From: Pseudomonas ekonensis
GTDB lineage: Bacteria; Pseudomonadota; Gammaproteobacteria; Pseudomonadales; Pseudomonadaceae
Direction: 5' to 3'
NCBI RefSeq assembly: GCF_019145435.1
Contig: NZ_JAHSTS010000001.1
Location: 399,501-463,500, forward strand
Length of the DNA: 64,000 nucleotides
The first letter of the stretch is position 1, and every line of letters starts with the position of its first letter. This document shows, in pieces, positions 27,101 to 34,410 of the stretch. Made by a program: the position numbers and the translations under genes. A model generated the notes under the pieces. That model was given only the letters and a program-made list of their open reading frames with translations, ran no database searches and was not told where the DNA came from.

Positions 27101-29872
27101 GTCCACGCCGGCGCCGCCGACCAGTTGGTTGTCGCCGTCGTTGCCGATGATGACGTTGTCCTGGTCGTTGCCGATGCCGTAGATGTTGCCGGTGCCGGTC
27201 AGGGTGAGGTTCTCGACGTTGGCGCTGAGGGTGTAGTTCACGGAGGCGCGGACGGTGTCGACTTCGCCGTACAGGCGGCTGGTCTCGATGACCACGTCGC
27301 CGACGTTGTCGACGATGTAGGTGTCGTCGCCCAGGCCGCCGATCATGACGTCGGCGCCGGCGCCGCCGTCCAGCACGTTGTTGCCGTCGGTGCCCCTGAG
27401 GGTGTTGTTCAGCGAGTTGCCGGTGGCGTTGAGGGCGCTGCCGACCAGGTTGAGGTTCTCGAGGTTGGCGCCCAGGGTGTAGTCGATGTAGGAGTACACC
27501 GAATCGACGTCGCTGGCCGACGGGCCCTGCTCGATGATCACGTCGCCGACGTTGTCGATGACGTAGCTGTCGCTGCCGGCGCCGCCGATCAGGGTGTCCG
27601 CGCCGGCGCCGCCGTTGAGGGTGTTGTTGCCGGCGTTGCCGATCAGGGTGTTGCTCAGGGCGTTGCCGTAGACGGTGAAGTCGCCGGCGCCGAGAAGGGT
27701 GACGTCCTCGACGTTCTGCAGGTTGGCCAGGCCCAGGTCGACGGTGCTGCTCTGGGCGGTCGCGCTGTACGAGATCTCCAGGCGGTCGGTGCCTTCGTTG
27801 GCCAGTTCCTGGACGAGGGCGAGCTCGCCGGCCTGGTCGAGGCCGTAGGTGTCGTTGCCCTTGCCGCCGATCATGATGTCCAGGCCGGCGCCGCCGATCA
27901 GGCGGTTGTCGTTGTCGTTGCCCCGCAGGACGTTGTTCAGGGCGTTGCCGGTGGCGTTGAGGGCGCCGCCGACCAGGTTGAGGTTCTCGAGGTTGGCGCC
28001 CAGGGTGTAGTCGATGTAGGAGTACACCGAGTCGACGTCGGTGGCCGACGGGCCCTGCTCGATGATCACGTCGCCGACGTTGTCGATGACGTAGCTGTCG
28101 CTGCCGGCGCCGCCGATCAGGGTGTCCGCGCCGGCGCCGCCGTTGAGGGTGTTGTTGCCAGCGTTGCCGATCAGGGTGTTGTTCTGGGCGTTGCCGAAGA
28201 GGGAGAAGTCGCCGGCGCCGATGATGGCGACGTCTTCGAAGTTCTGCAGGTTGCTCTGGTTCAGGTCGATGGTGCTCTGGGCGGTCGCGTTGAACGAGAT
28301 CTCCAGGCGGTCGGTGCCTTCGTTGGCCAGTTCCTGGACAAGGGCGAGCTCGCCGACCTGGTCGATGCCGTAGGCGTCGTTGCCCTTGCCGCCGATCAGG
28401 GTGTCCAGGCCCGCGCCGCCGACCAGTTGGTTGTCGCCGTCGTTGCCGATGATGACGTTGTTCAGCTCGTTGCCGATGCCGTAGATGTTGCCGGCGCCGG
28501 TCATGGTGAGGTTTTCCACGTTGGCGCTGAGGGCATAGCTTACGGATGCGCGGACGGTGTCGATCTCGCTGGCCAGGGTGCTGGTCTCGCTGACCACGTC
28601 GCCGACGTTGTCGACGATGTAGGTGTCGTTGCCCAGGCCGCCGATCATCAGGTCGGCGCCGGCGCCGCCGTCCAGCACGTTGTTGCCGTCGGTGCCCCGG
28701 AGGATGTTGTTCAGCGAGTTGCCGGTGGCGTTGAGGGCGCTGCCGACCAGGTTGAGGTTCTCGAGGTTGGCGCCCAAGGTGTAGTCGATGAAGGAGTACA
28801 CCGAGTCGACGTCGGTGGCCGACGGGCCCTGCTCGATGACCACGTCGCCGACGTTGTCGACGACGTAGCTGTCGTTGCCGGCGCCGCCTTCCATGATGTC
28901 CGCGCCGGCGCCGCCGTCGAGGGTGTTGTCCAGGGCATTGCCGGTCAGGGTGTCGTTAAACGCCGAGCCTGTGGCGTTTTCGATCTTCGCGCCGAAGGCA
29001 ATGGCCAGCCCTTGGTTGAAGGTGTTGCCCGCCTGATCGGTGAAAGCCTTGCCGATCTTGCTGTACTGGCCTTCGTTGAGGTTGATGCTGACGGCCGCCA
29101 ATTGGTTGCTGGCATCGATCGTGTCGATGCCGCCGGCGTCCCAGATGGTCTCGAACACGGACTGCGTCGGTGCCCAGGAGTAGACGTTGTTGCCGGTCGC
29201 CCATTGGGTGTTGGCGCCGTACAGGCTCTGGATCGCCAGAATGTCGAGCACCATGGGGGTGGTCGGCAGATAGGAATAGTTGTTGTTGTAGCTCATGATC
29301 GTGAAGCCCGCGTCATCGAGCTGCGGATCAAGCGTGATGCTGTTGTACACCGACGGGGCGAACGAATGCTTGAGCCCGATCGCATGGCCGATCTCATGGA
29401 CGAACGTCATGAAATCGTAGGTGCCTTTGACCGGCGACGGTTCATTGGTGTTCGGGCCGATCCAGACGTCGCCGGCGTTGGGGGTTTCGTACGGCGTGTA
29501 GGCCCATGCGGCGGATCCGGCGTCCAGCAGCGTGTAGCCGCCGAAGCGCAGGTCGCCCACGCTTGTCGACGATTCGCCCGTCAATTGGAACGTGATGTTG
29601 GCCACGGCGGACCAGGCGCCCAGCGCTGCGGTCACCGCCGTCTTTTGCGCGTCGGTCAGCGCATAGGCGGCCTTGGGCTCGTTGTCGGGGCTGTAGTTGG
29701 GGGCGAAGACGGAAGTGCCCGGCACAATGAAGCTGTACGTCAGACTGGTTACGGCCGTTGGCGACCACCACTTGGTGCTTTCCCATTTGTAGCCGGAAAT
29801 GAGACTGTCGACGGGTTTGACGCCAGTCAGCGAGGCGAACGTAGCATCGGTGTAACCAGTAGGGCGGGGCAT
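24173..29872 (-). CDS. Giant RTX metalloprotease (M10B serralysin-type)
   Basis: A 1899-residue secreted protein with no Sec signal. Residues about 1-220 form a metzincin catalytic domain: zinc motif HEIGHAIGLKH (159-169) and Met-turn IMSY (192-195, Tyr195 a probable zinc ligand). From about residue 310 to the end are calcium-binding RTX nonapeptides (GGAGADIM, GGAGNDSY) set in six large repeats of 258, 176, 258, 260, 176 and 258 codons, plus a terminal part. The C-terminus (FEIMLVGVNSFSANDLVS) looks like a type I secretion signal. AGGA precedes the ATG at 29872. No type I secretion genes are in the window. Serralysins are usually about 480 residues, so this may be an adhesin-like or surface-bound protease. 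Confidence 0.9.
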   Translation of the reverse strand: MPRPTGYTDATFASLTGVKPVDSLISGYKWESTKWWSPTAVTSLTYSFIVPGTSVFAPNYSPDNEPKAAYALTDAQKTAVTAALGAWSAVANITFQLTGESSTSVGDLRFGGYTLLDAGSAAWAYTPYETPNAGDVWIGPNTNEPSPVKGTYDFMTFVHEIGHAIGLKHSFAPSVYNSITLDPQLDDAGFTIMSYNNNYSYLPTTPMVLDILAIQSLYGANTQWATGNNVYSWAPTQSVFETIWDAGGIDTIDASNQLAAVSINLNEGQYSKIGKAFTDQAGNTFNQGLAIAFGAKIENATGSAFNDTLTGNALDNTLDGGAGADIMEGGAGNDSYVVDNVGDVVIEQGPSATDVDSVYSFIDYTLGANLENLNLVGSALNATGNSLNNILRGTDGNNVLDGGAGADLMIGGLGNDTYIVDNVGDVVSETSTLASEIDTVRASVSYALSANVENLTMTGAGNIYGIGNELNNVIIGNDGDNQLVGGAGLDTLIGGKGNDAYGIDQVGELALVQELANEGTDRLEISFNATAQSTIDLNQSNLQNFEDVAIIGAGDFSLFGNAQNNTLIGNAGNNTLNGGAGADTLIGGAGSDSYVIDNVGDVIIEQGPSATDVDSVYSYIDYTLGANLENLNLVGGALNATGNALNNVLRGNDNDNRLIGGAGLDIMIGGKGNDTYGLDQAGELALVQELANEGTDRLEISYSATAQSSTVDLGLANLQNVEDVTLLGAGDFTVYGNALSNTLIGNAGNNTLNGGAGADTLIGGAGSDSYVIDNVGDVIIEQGPSASDVDSVYSYIDYTLGANLENLNLVGSALNATGNSLNNTLRGTDGNNVLDGGAGADVMIGGLGDDTYIVDNVGDVVIETSRLYGEVDTVRASVNYTLSANVENLTLTGTGNIYGIGNDQDNVIIGNDGDNQLVGGAGVDTLIGGKGNDAYGIDRERELDLVQELANEGTDMLVIEYNANATFGSTVDLNRSSLQNIENVALTGAGVFTVYGNALNNTLIGNSDDNTLNGGAGADIMEGGAGNDSYVVDNVGDVVIEQGPSASDVDSVYSYIDYTLGANLENLNLVGSALNATGNSLNNILRGTGGNNVLDGGAGADLMIGGLGNDIYIVDNVGDVVSETSTLSSEIDTVRASVNYTLSANVENLTLTGTGNIYGIGNELNNVIIGNDGDNQLVGGAGVDTLIGGKGNDAYGIDRTEELALVQELANEGTDLLVIEFNATVQSAIDLGLANLQNVEGVTLAGAGDFSVFGNALNNTLTGNSGNNTLNGGAGADTLIGGAGSDSYVIDNVGDVIIEQGPSATDVDSVYSYIDYTLGANLENLNLVGGALNATGNALNNVLRGNDNDNRLIGGAGLDTMIGGKGNDTYGLDQAGELALVQELANEGTDRLEISYSATAQSSTVDLGLANLQNVEDVTLLGAGDFTVYGNALSNTLIGNAGNNTLNGGAGADTLIGGAGSDSYVIDNVGDVIIEQGPSASDVDSVYSYIDYTLGANLENLNLVGSALNATGNSLNNTLRGTDGNNVLDGGAGADLMIGGLGNDTYIVDNVGDVVSETSTLASEIDTVRASVNYALSANVENLTLTGAGNIYGIGNELNNVIIGNDGDNQLVGGAGVDTLIGGKGNDAYGIDQAGELALVQELANEGTDRLEISFNATAQGTIDLGLANLQNVEDVALVGAGDFTVYGNALNNTLIGNAGNNTLNGGAGADTLIGGAGSDSYVIDNVGDVIIEQGPSASDVDSVYSYIDYTLGANLENLNLVGSATSGTGNSLNNVLRGNAGNNVLDGGAGADTLFGDAGADTFVFRAVNEMGIGANRDVITDFSSLQGDKIDLTHFDANLLQNGMNGFTFIGANAFTGAGQLRFVDHVLSGNVSGNAGADFEIMLVGVNSFSANDLVS
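24623..28780 (-). repeat. Nested tandem repeat array in the RTX gene
   Basis: The anchor GTAGTCGATGTAGGAGTACA (plus strand) recurs at 24623, 25397, 25925, 26699, 27479, 28007 and, with one change, 28781. The spacings are 774, 528, 774, 780, 528 and 774 bp, all multiples of three. The long-short-long order appears twice, so a block of about 2.08 kb is itself duplicated. Protein variants agree: IMEGGAGNDSYVVDN occurs only in the first unit of each block, and RGNDNDNRLIGG only in the middle units. Confidence 0.93.
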
Positions 29873-30096
29873 GCGAATTTCCTGAGTAGGCTGCGGCCCT
29901 TCCTGGAAATGTGGCCGCTACAAGGTGCGATTTTGCATTAGAAACCGGGTGACTGGCATCAATTGGCCACTATTTTTTTATTCATGGCGCCAAAAATCTG
30001 ACCGGAGGTTCTCTATCGGCCGGTGGCGTAGAATCCTGAGCGCCATTGCCGACCGTGCGTCGCGCCCGGCAGGCCCACGAACACACAGGACTTCCC

Positions 30097-30741
30097 ATGA
30101 CCGCCATCAAGCCCGAACTCATCCGCGAAACCTTTCCTGTCGGTCCGCTGCAATGCAATTGCACGATCATCGGCGACCCGGTCACGAAGAAGGCCATCGT
30201 CGTCGATCCGGGCGGCAATCCCGACCTGATCATGGCGCGCCTCGACGCCCTGGGGCTGAAGGTGGTCAGCATCATCCACACCCATGCGCACCTCGATCAC
30301 TTCCTGGCGTCCGGCCAGATGAAGGAGAAGACCGGCGCCACCCTGCACCTGCACAAGGACGACCAGTTCCTGTGGGACAACCTGGAGATGCAATGCCAGA
30401 TGTTCGGCGTGCCGTACACCCCGGTGCCGTCGCCGGACCGCTGGCTCCAGGATGACGAAGAGTTGGCCTGCGGCTGCGGCGTCGCGCTGCACACGCCGGG
30501 GCATACGCCAGGTTCCATGAGCTTCTGGTTTTCCGAGGCTAAGCTGTTGATTGCCGGCGACACGCTGTTCCGTCGCGGAGTGGGACGCACGGACTTGTGG
30601 GGCGGCGATCAGGCGACCATCGTGCGATCGATCAAGCAGCGGCTGTACACCCTGGACGAAGACGCCACCGTGGTGGCGGGACATGGCCCGGACACCCGGC
30701 TGGGCGACGAGATGCGTGAAAACCCGTTCGTGCGCGCCTAA
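30097..30741 (+). CDS. MBL-fold hydrolase (YcbL/GloC-like, glyoxalase II type)
   Basis: A 214-residue metallo-beta-lactamase-fold enzyme. The metal motif is HTHAHLDH (about residues 61-68), followed by the His of HTPGHTPGS (about 131-139), the Asp of AGDTLFRRGVGRTD and the final VVAGHGPDT. This is the pattern of small type II glyoxalases such as YcbL, which hydrolyse S-lactoylglutathione. The ATG at 30097 follows CAGGACTTCCC; the longer frame from 30046 is less likely. It is divergent from the RTX protease, with 224 bp between them. Confidence 0.85.
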   Translation: MTAIKPELIRETFPVGPLQCNCTIIGDPVTKKAIVVDPGGNPDLIMARLDALGLKVVSIIHTHAHLDHFLASGQMKEKTGATLHLHKDDQFLWDNLEMQCQMFGVPYTPVPSPDRWLQDDEELACGCGVALHTPGHTPGSMSFWFSEAKLLIAGDTLFRRGVGRTDLWGGDQATIVRSIKQRLYTLDEDATVVAGHGPDTRLGDEMRENPFVRA

Positions 30742-30854
30742 ACATTTTGTCATGAGTGCACGGCGGAATTTTTGCCCATTGCCATGATCCAACGCCCGCA
30801 CGGGTCTTTTGCCAATGGCCGCTGCACAACAGAATGCAAATGTAGGAGCACTCC

Positions 30855-31586
30855 ATGTTCACCACCCGTCGTTTGATCATTGTCGCCACCGCCGTGGCCG
30901 TTTTGTCCGGCTGCGCCTCGCCCAACCCGTACGACAACCAGGGCCAGGCCGACGGCGGCTCCCAGGGCATGAGCAAGACCGCCAAGTACGGCGGCCTCGG
31001 CGCCCTGGCCGGTGCGATCGCCGGTGCGGCGATCGACCACAACAACCGCGGCAAGGGTGCCCTGATCGGCGCCGCCGTGGTCGGCGCCTCGGCGGCCGGT
31101 TATGGCTACTACGCCGACCAGCAAGAGAAGAAACTGCGCGCCAGCATGGCCAACACCGGCGTCGAGGTGCAGCGCCAGGGCGATCAGATCAAGCTGATCA
31201 TGCCGGGCAACATCACCTTCGCCACCGATTCGGCGAACATCGCCTCCAGCTTCTATCAGCCGCTGAACAACCTGGCCAGCTCCCTCAAAGAGTTCAACCA
31301 GAACCAGATCGAGATCGTCGGCTACACCGACAGCACCGGCAGCCGCCAGCACAACATGGACCTGTCCCAGCGTCGTGCGCAGAGCGTGGCGACCTACCTG
31401 ACGTCGCAAGGCGTCAGCGGCGCCAACCTGTCGGCCCGGGGCGCCGGCCCGGACAACCCGATCGCCAGCAACGGCGACGTCAACGGCCGGGCGCAGAACC
31501 GCCGGGTCGAGGTCAACCTCAAGGCGATCCCGGGCCAGCAGTACGGCGGTCAGCAGCAGCCGGGCACGGTCCAGCAGTATCCGTGA
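30855..31586 (+). CDS. OmpA-family lipoprotein with glycine-zipper segment (YiaD-like)
   Basis: A 243-residue envelope lipoprotein. The signal ends VLSGC (Cys20). A glycine-rich helical segment follows (GGLGALAGAIAGAAI, then ALIGAAVVGASAAGYGYY), then an OmpA C-terminal peptidoglycan-binding domain with ITFATDSANI, GYTDSTGS, LSQRRAQSVATYL and the final NRRVEV. The Asp and Arg that hold meso-diaminopimelate in this fold fall in these blocks. It probably anchors the outer membrane to the cell wall. The gene is preceded by GGAGCACTCC and followed by a terminator. Confidence 0.88.
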   Translation: MFTTRRLIIVATAVAVLSGCASPNPYDNQGQADGGSQGMSKTAKYGGLGALAGAIAGAAIDHNNRGKGALIGAAVVGASAAGYGYYADQQEKKLRASMANTGVEVQRQGDQIKLIMPGNITFATDSANIASSFYQPLNNLASSLKEFNQNQIEIVGYTDSTGSRQHNMDLSQRRAQSVATYLTSQGVSGANLSARGAGPDNPIASNGDVNGRAQNRRVEVNLKAIPGQQYGGQQQPGTVQQYP

Positions 31587-31606
31587 CCTGATGGCTGGAT
31601 GAACAC

Positions 31607-31637
31607 ATGCCCGATCCTGGTGATCGGGCATTTTTTT
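31607..31637 (+). terminator. Terminator of the OmpA-family lipoprotein gene
   Basis: Stem ATGCCCGATC / GATCGGGCAT with a short loop, followed by seven T. Confidence 0.9.
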
Positions 31638-31672
31638 GTGTGGCCATGACCGGCACCGAAGACTCCAGACAC

Positions 31673-31712
31673 AAAAAAGCCCCCGGACATTCACATGTCC
31701 GGGGGCTTTTTT
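31673..31712. terminator. Bidirectional terminator
   Basis: A 12-bp stem GCCCCCGGACAT / ATGTCCGGGGGC with a 4-nt loop, flanked by six A and six T. It mainly serves the minus-strand yhcB gene, which ends 20 nt to the right. Confidence 0.9.
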
Positions 31713-31731
31713 CGCTTGGCGCGAGGGCCGC

Positions 31732-32166
31732 TTACTTCTTCAGGCCGTAATGCTCGTCGAGCATGCCCGGCGAGTTCGGCGCCTTCGGCGCGTAGTCCCG
31801 CGGCGGCTCCTGGTCCCGTGGCGGGGTCAGGCGTTCCCGTGGCGCCTGGCTCGCCTCGGCGTGCAGCGAAGCCAGCAGGCGTTGGCGGGTCTGTTCGTCC
31901 AGGGCCAGGCGGTTGGCGCCTTCGGCCAGGTGATCCTGCACTTCCTGGTAGCTTTGGGTCAGCTTCTTGACCAGGTTCGCGGTGCTGTTGAAGTGGGTCA
32001 CCACTTCGTTCTGATAACTGTCGAAACGTTCCTGGATGTCATCCAGCTGACGCTGCGTGCGGCTCGGCGCGGCGTTCGGCGCAACGCGAGCGATCAGGAA
32101 ACCGATGGCTACACCCACAACCAGGGCAAGAGTCGGCAACAACCAAACTAAGAGCGAGTGTTCCAC
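31732..32166 (-). CDS. zapG: YhcB/ZapG family (DUF1043) inner-membrane protein
   Basis: A 144-residue protein with one N-terminal membrane helix (about residues 6-27, VWLLPTLALVVGVAIGFLIA). A cytoplasmic coiled coil follows (QRQLDDIQERFDSYQNEVVTHF, about 40-80), then a proline-rich tail ending YGLKK. This is the DUF1043 layout. E. coli YhcB/ZapG links division, elongation and envelope synthesis. The ATG lies at 32166 and it is divergent from the hydrolase at 32311. Family membership is clear; the exact role in Pseudomonas is inferred. Confidence 0.87.
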   Translation of the reverse strand: MEHSLLVWLLPTLALVVGVAIGFLIARVAPNAAPSRTQRQLDDIQERFDSYQNEVVTHFNSTANLVKKLTQSYQEVQDHLAEGANRLALDEQTRQRLLASLHAEASQAPRERLTPPRDQEPPRDYAPKAPNSPGMLDEHYGLKK

Positions 32167-32310
32167 GAGTCCTTCCTCTATAAACGGCTTTGCTTTACGT
32201 TAACGGCTCGAACCTGCGCTGTATACCGCGATTCACTCGCAATAGATCGGCACAGACAATTTGCTAGACGAGTCGACCCGATCCGAGGTCACGGAGTTCC
32301 TTCCTTGCTG

Positions 32311-32940
32311 ATGCGTGAAACCCCTGTAGCGATTGCCGGCCCTGTCGGCCAACTCGAGGCCCTGTACCTGGACAACGAACAGCCGCGCGGCATCGCGCTG
32401 ATCTGCCACCCGAACCCGGTGCAGGGCGGCACGATGCTCAACAAGGTCGTCTCGACCCTGCAGCGCACCGCGCGCGACGCCGGCCTGATCACCCTGCGCT
32501 TCAACTACCGTGGCGTCGGCGCCAGCGAAGGCAGCCACGATATGGGCAGCGGTGAGGTCGACGACGCCTGGGCCGCTGCCGCCTGGCTGCGGGACAAGCA
32601 CCCGCAGTTGCCGCTGACGCTGTTCGGCTTTTCCTTCGGCGGGTTCGTGGCGGCCAGCCTCGGCGGGCGCCTTGAGGCCCGGGGCGTAACGCTCAAGCAC
32701 CTGTTCATGGTCGCGCCGGCGGTGATGCGCCTGGGCGAGCAGGATCTGCTGCCGCAACAGGGCGAACTGAGCGTGATCCAGCCGGAAACCGACGAAGTGA
32801 TCGATCCGCAACTGGTTTACGAATGGTCCGGCAAACTCCAGCGCCCCCATGAGCTGCTGAAAGTGGCAGAATGCGGACACTTTTTTCATGGCAAGCTGAC
32901 CGATCTCAAGGATCTGATCCTGCCGCGTCTCTCGAATTGA
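32311..32940 (+). CDS. Alpha/beta-hydrolase (YheT-distant, dienelactone hydrolase-like)
   Basis: A 209-residue soluble hydrolase of the short alpha/beta type. The early block ICHPNPVQGGTMLNKVV carries the oxyanion-side HPxPxxGG motif. LTLFGFSFGGFVA is the nucleophile elbow (GFSFG, Ser about residue 111), and the catalytic His is probably in ECGHFFHGK near the C-terminus. The start is uncertain: GGAG at 32293 is 14 nt from the ATG at 32311 but 8 nt from an in-frame TTG at 32305. Trp-tRNA ligase follows after 24 nt, so they may be co-transcribed. The substrate is unknown. Confidence 0.82.
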   Translation: MRETPVAIAGPVGQLEALYLDNEQPRGIALICHPNPVQGGTMLNKVVSTLQRTARDAGLITLRFNYRGVGASEGSHDMGSGEVDDAWAAAAWLRDKHPQLPLTLFGFSFGGFVAASLGGRLEARGVTLKHLFMVAPAVMRLGEQDLLPQQGELSVIQPETDEVIDPQLVYEWSGKLQRPHELLKVAECGHFFHGKLTDLKDLILPRLSN

Positions 32941-32964
32941 TTGCAGTCTGACAAGCGATTACCC

Positions 32965-34320
32965 ATGACGAACCGTACCCGCATCCTCACCGGCATCACC
33001 ACCACCGGCACGCCGCACCTGGGCAACTATGCCGGCGCCATCCGCCCGGCGATCGTCGCCAGCCGTGACACGAACGCCGATTCGTTCTACTTCCTGGCCG
33101 ACTATCACGCCCTGATCAAGTGCGACGACCCGCTGCGCATCCAGCGCTCGCGCCTGGAGATCGCCGCGACCTGGCTGGCCGGCGGCCTGGATGTGGACCG
33201 CGTGACGTTCTATCGCCAGTCCGACATCCCGGAAATCCCCGAGCTGACCTGGCTGCTGACCTGCGTCGCCGCCAAGGGCCTGCTCAACCGCGCCCACGCC
33301 TACAAGGCCTCGGTGGACAAGAACGTCGAAGCCGGCGAAGACCCGGACGCCGGCGTCACCATGGGGCTGTACAGCTATCCGGTGCTGATGGCCGCCGACA
33401 TCCTGATGTTCAACGCGCACAAGGTGCCGGTCGGCCGCGACCAGATCCAGCACGTCGAGATGGCCCGCGACATCGGCCAGCGCTTCAACCACCTGTTCGG
33501 CCAGGGCAAGGAGTTCTTCACCCTGCCCGAGGCGCAGATCGAGGAAAGCGTCGCCACGCTTCCGGGCCTCGACGGGCGCAAGATGTCCAAGAGCTACGAC
33601 AACACCATTCCGCTGTTCTCCAGCGCCAAGGACATGAAGGACGCGATCTCGCGGATCGTCACCGACTCCCGGGCGCCGGGCGAGGCGAAGGATCCGGACA
33701 ACTCGCACCTGTTCACCCTGTTCCAGGCGTTCGCCACCCCGGCGCAGGTCGACGAGTTCCGCAGCGACCTGCTGCAGGGGCTGGGCTGGGGCGAGGCGAA
33801 GAGCCGTCTGTTCCAGTTGCTCGACGGCCAGTTGGGCGAGTCCCGCGAGCGCTATCACCAGTTGATCGAGCGTCCGGCGGACCTGGAGGACATCCTGCAG
33901 CACGGCGCGAAAAAGGCCCGTGCGGTGGCCACGCCGTTCCTCAACGAACTGCGCGAGGCCGTCGGCCTGCGTTCGTTCGTCAATCAGGCGCAAGCGGCCG
34001 CGACCACCAAGAAGAAGGCCGCGAAAGCCGCGCGGTTCGTCAGTTTCCGCGAGGACGACGGCAGCTTCCGCTTCCGCCTGTTGGCGGCGGACGGTGAGCA
34101 ACTGCTGTTGTCGCGCAACTTCGCCGACGGCAAGGCGGCGGGCCAGGTGACCAAGCAACTGCAATCGGGCCAGGCGCTGGATGTGCGCAGCGAAGGCCTG
34201 GCGTTCAGCGTGTGGCTGGAAGGCGAGTGCGTCGGCGACAGCCCGGCGTTCGCCGACACCGCTGCGCGGGATGCGGCGGTCGAAGCGCTGCGGATCGCGC
34301 TGACGCCGGTTCAGGAATAA
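32965..34320 (+). CDS. trpS: Tryptophan-tRNA ligase with C-terminal DUF1508-like domain
   Basis: A 451-residue class I synthetase that charges tRNA-Trp. The ATP-binding HIGH-type motif is TPHLGNYAG (about residues 17-25), and KMSKS is present as GRKMSKSYDN (about 206-215). Residues about 1-340 are the synthetase. After a Lys/Ala linker (TTKKKAAKAAR), residues about 356-450 form a separate domain with FVSFREDDGSFRFRLLAADG and LLLSRNFADGKAAG, which matches the DUF1508/YegP style. Most bacterial TrpS are about 330 residues, so this is the long form. I chose the ATG at 32965; the frame to 32941 is less likely. Confidence 0.93.
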   Translation: MTNRTRILTGITTTGTPHLGNYAGAIRPAIVASRDTNADSFYFLADYHALIKCDDPLRIQRSRLEIAATWLAGGLDVDRVTFYRQSDIPEIPELTWLLTCVAAKGLLNRAHAYKASVDKNVEAGEDPDAGVTMGLYSYPVLMAADILMFNAHKVPVGRDQIQHVEMARDIGQRFNHLFGQGKEFFTLPEAQIEESVATLPGLDGRKMSKSYDNTIPLFSSAKDMKDAISRIVTDSRAPGEAKDPDNSHLFTLFQAFATPAQVDEFRSDLLQGLGWGEAKSRLFQLLDGQLGESRERYHQLIERPADLEDILQHGAKKARAVATPFLNELREAVGLRSFVNQAQAAATTKKKAAKAARFVSFREDDGSFRFRLLAADGEQLLLSRNFADGKAAGQVTKQLQSGQALDVRSEGLAFSVWLEGECVGDSPAFADTAARDAAVEALRIALTPVQE

Positions 34321-34410
34321 ACGACGGCTCGGCCCGACCGAGGGCCGATTGCCATTCCCCGGGGCCGTCGCTACAGTGTCGGCCCGTTTTTGTTGCCTTG
34401 CTAACGAATT

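Noticed and set aside
24500..28960. Regular repeats resembling a CRISPR or satellite array
   Set aside because: Spacings are whole codons and the repeats encode RTX calcium-binding motifs in one continuous reading frame.
27032..29941. A 969-codon open frame antisense to the RTX protease, and similar ones at 24269-25741
   Set aside because: They mirror the repeat units, are made of monotonous Val/Ala/Gly/Asp sequence, and have no ribosome binding site. High GC and repeated codons on the other strand keep them free of stops.
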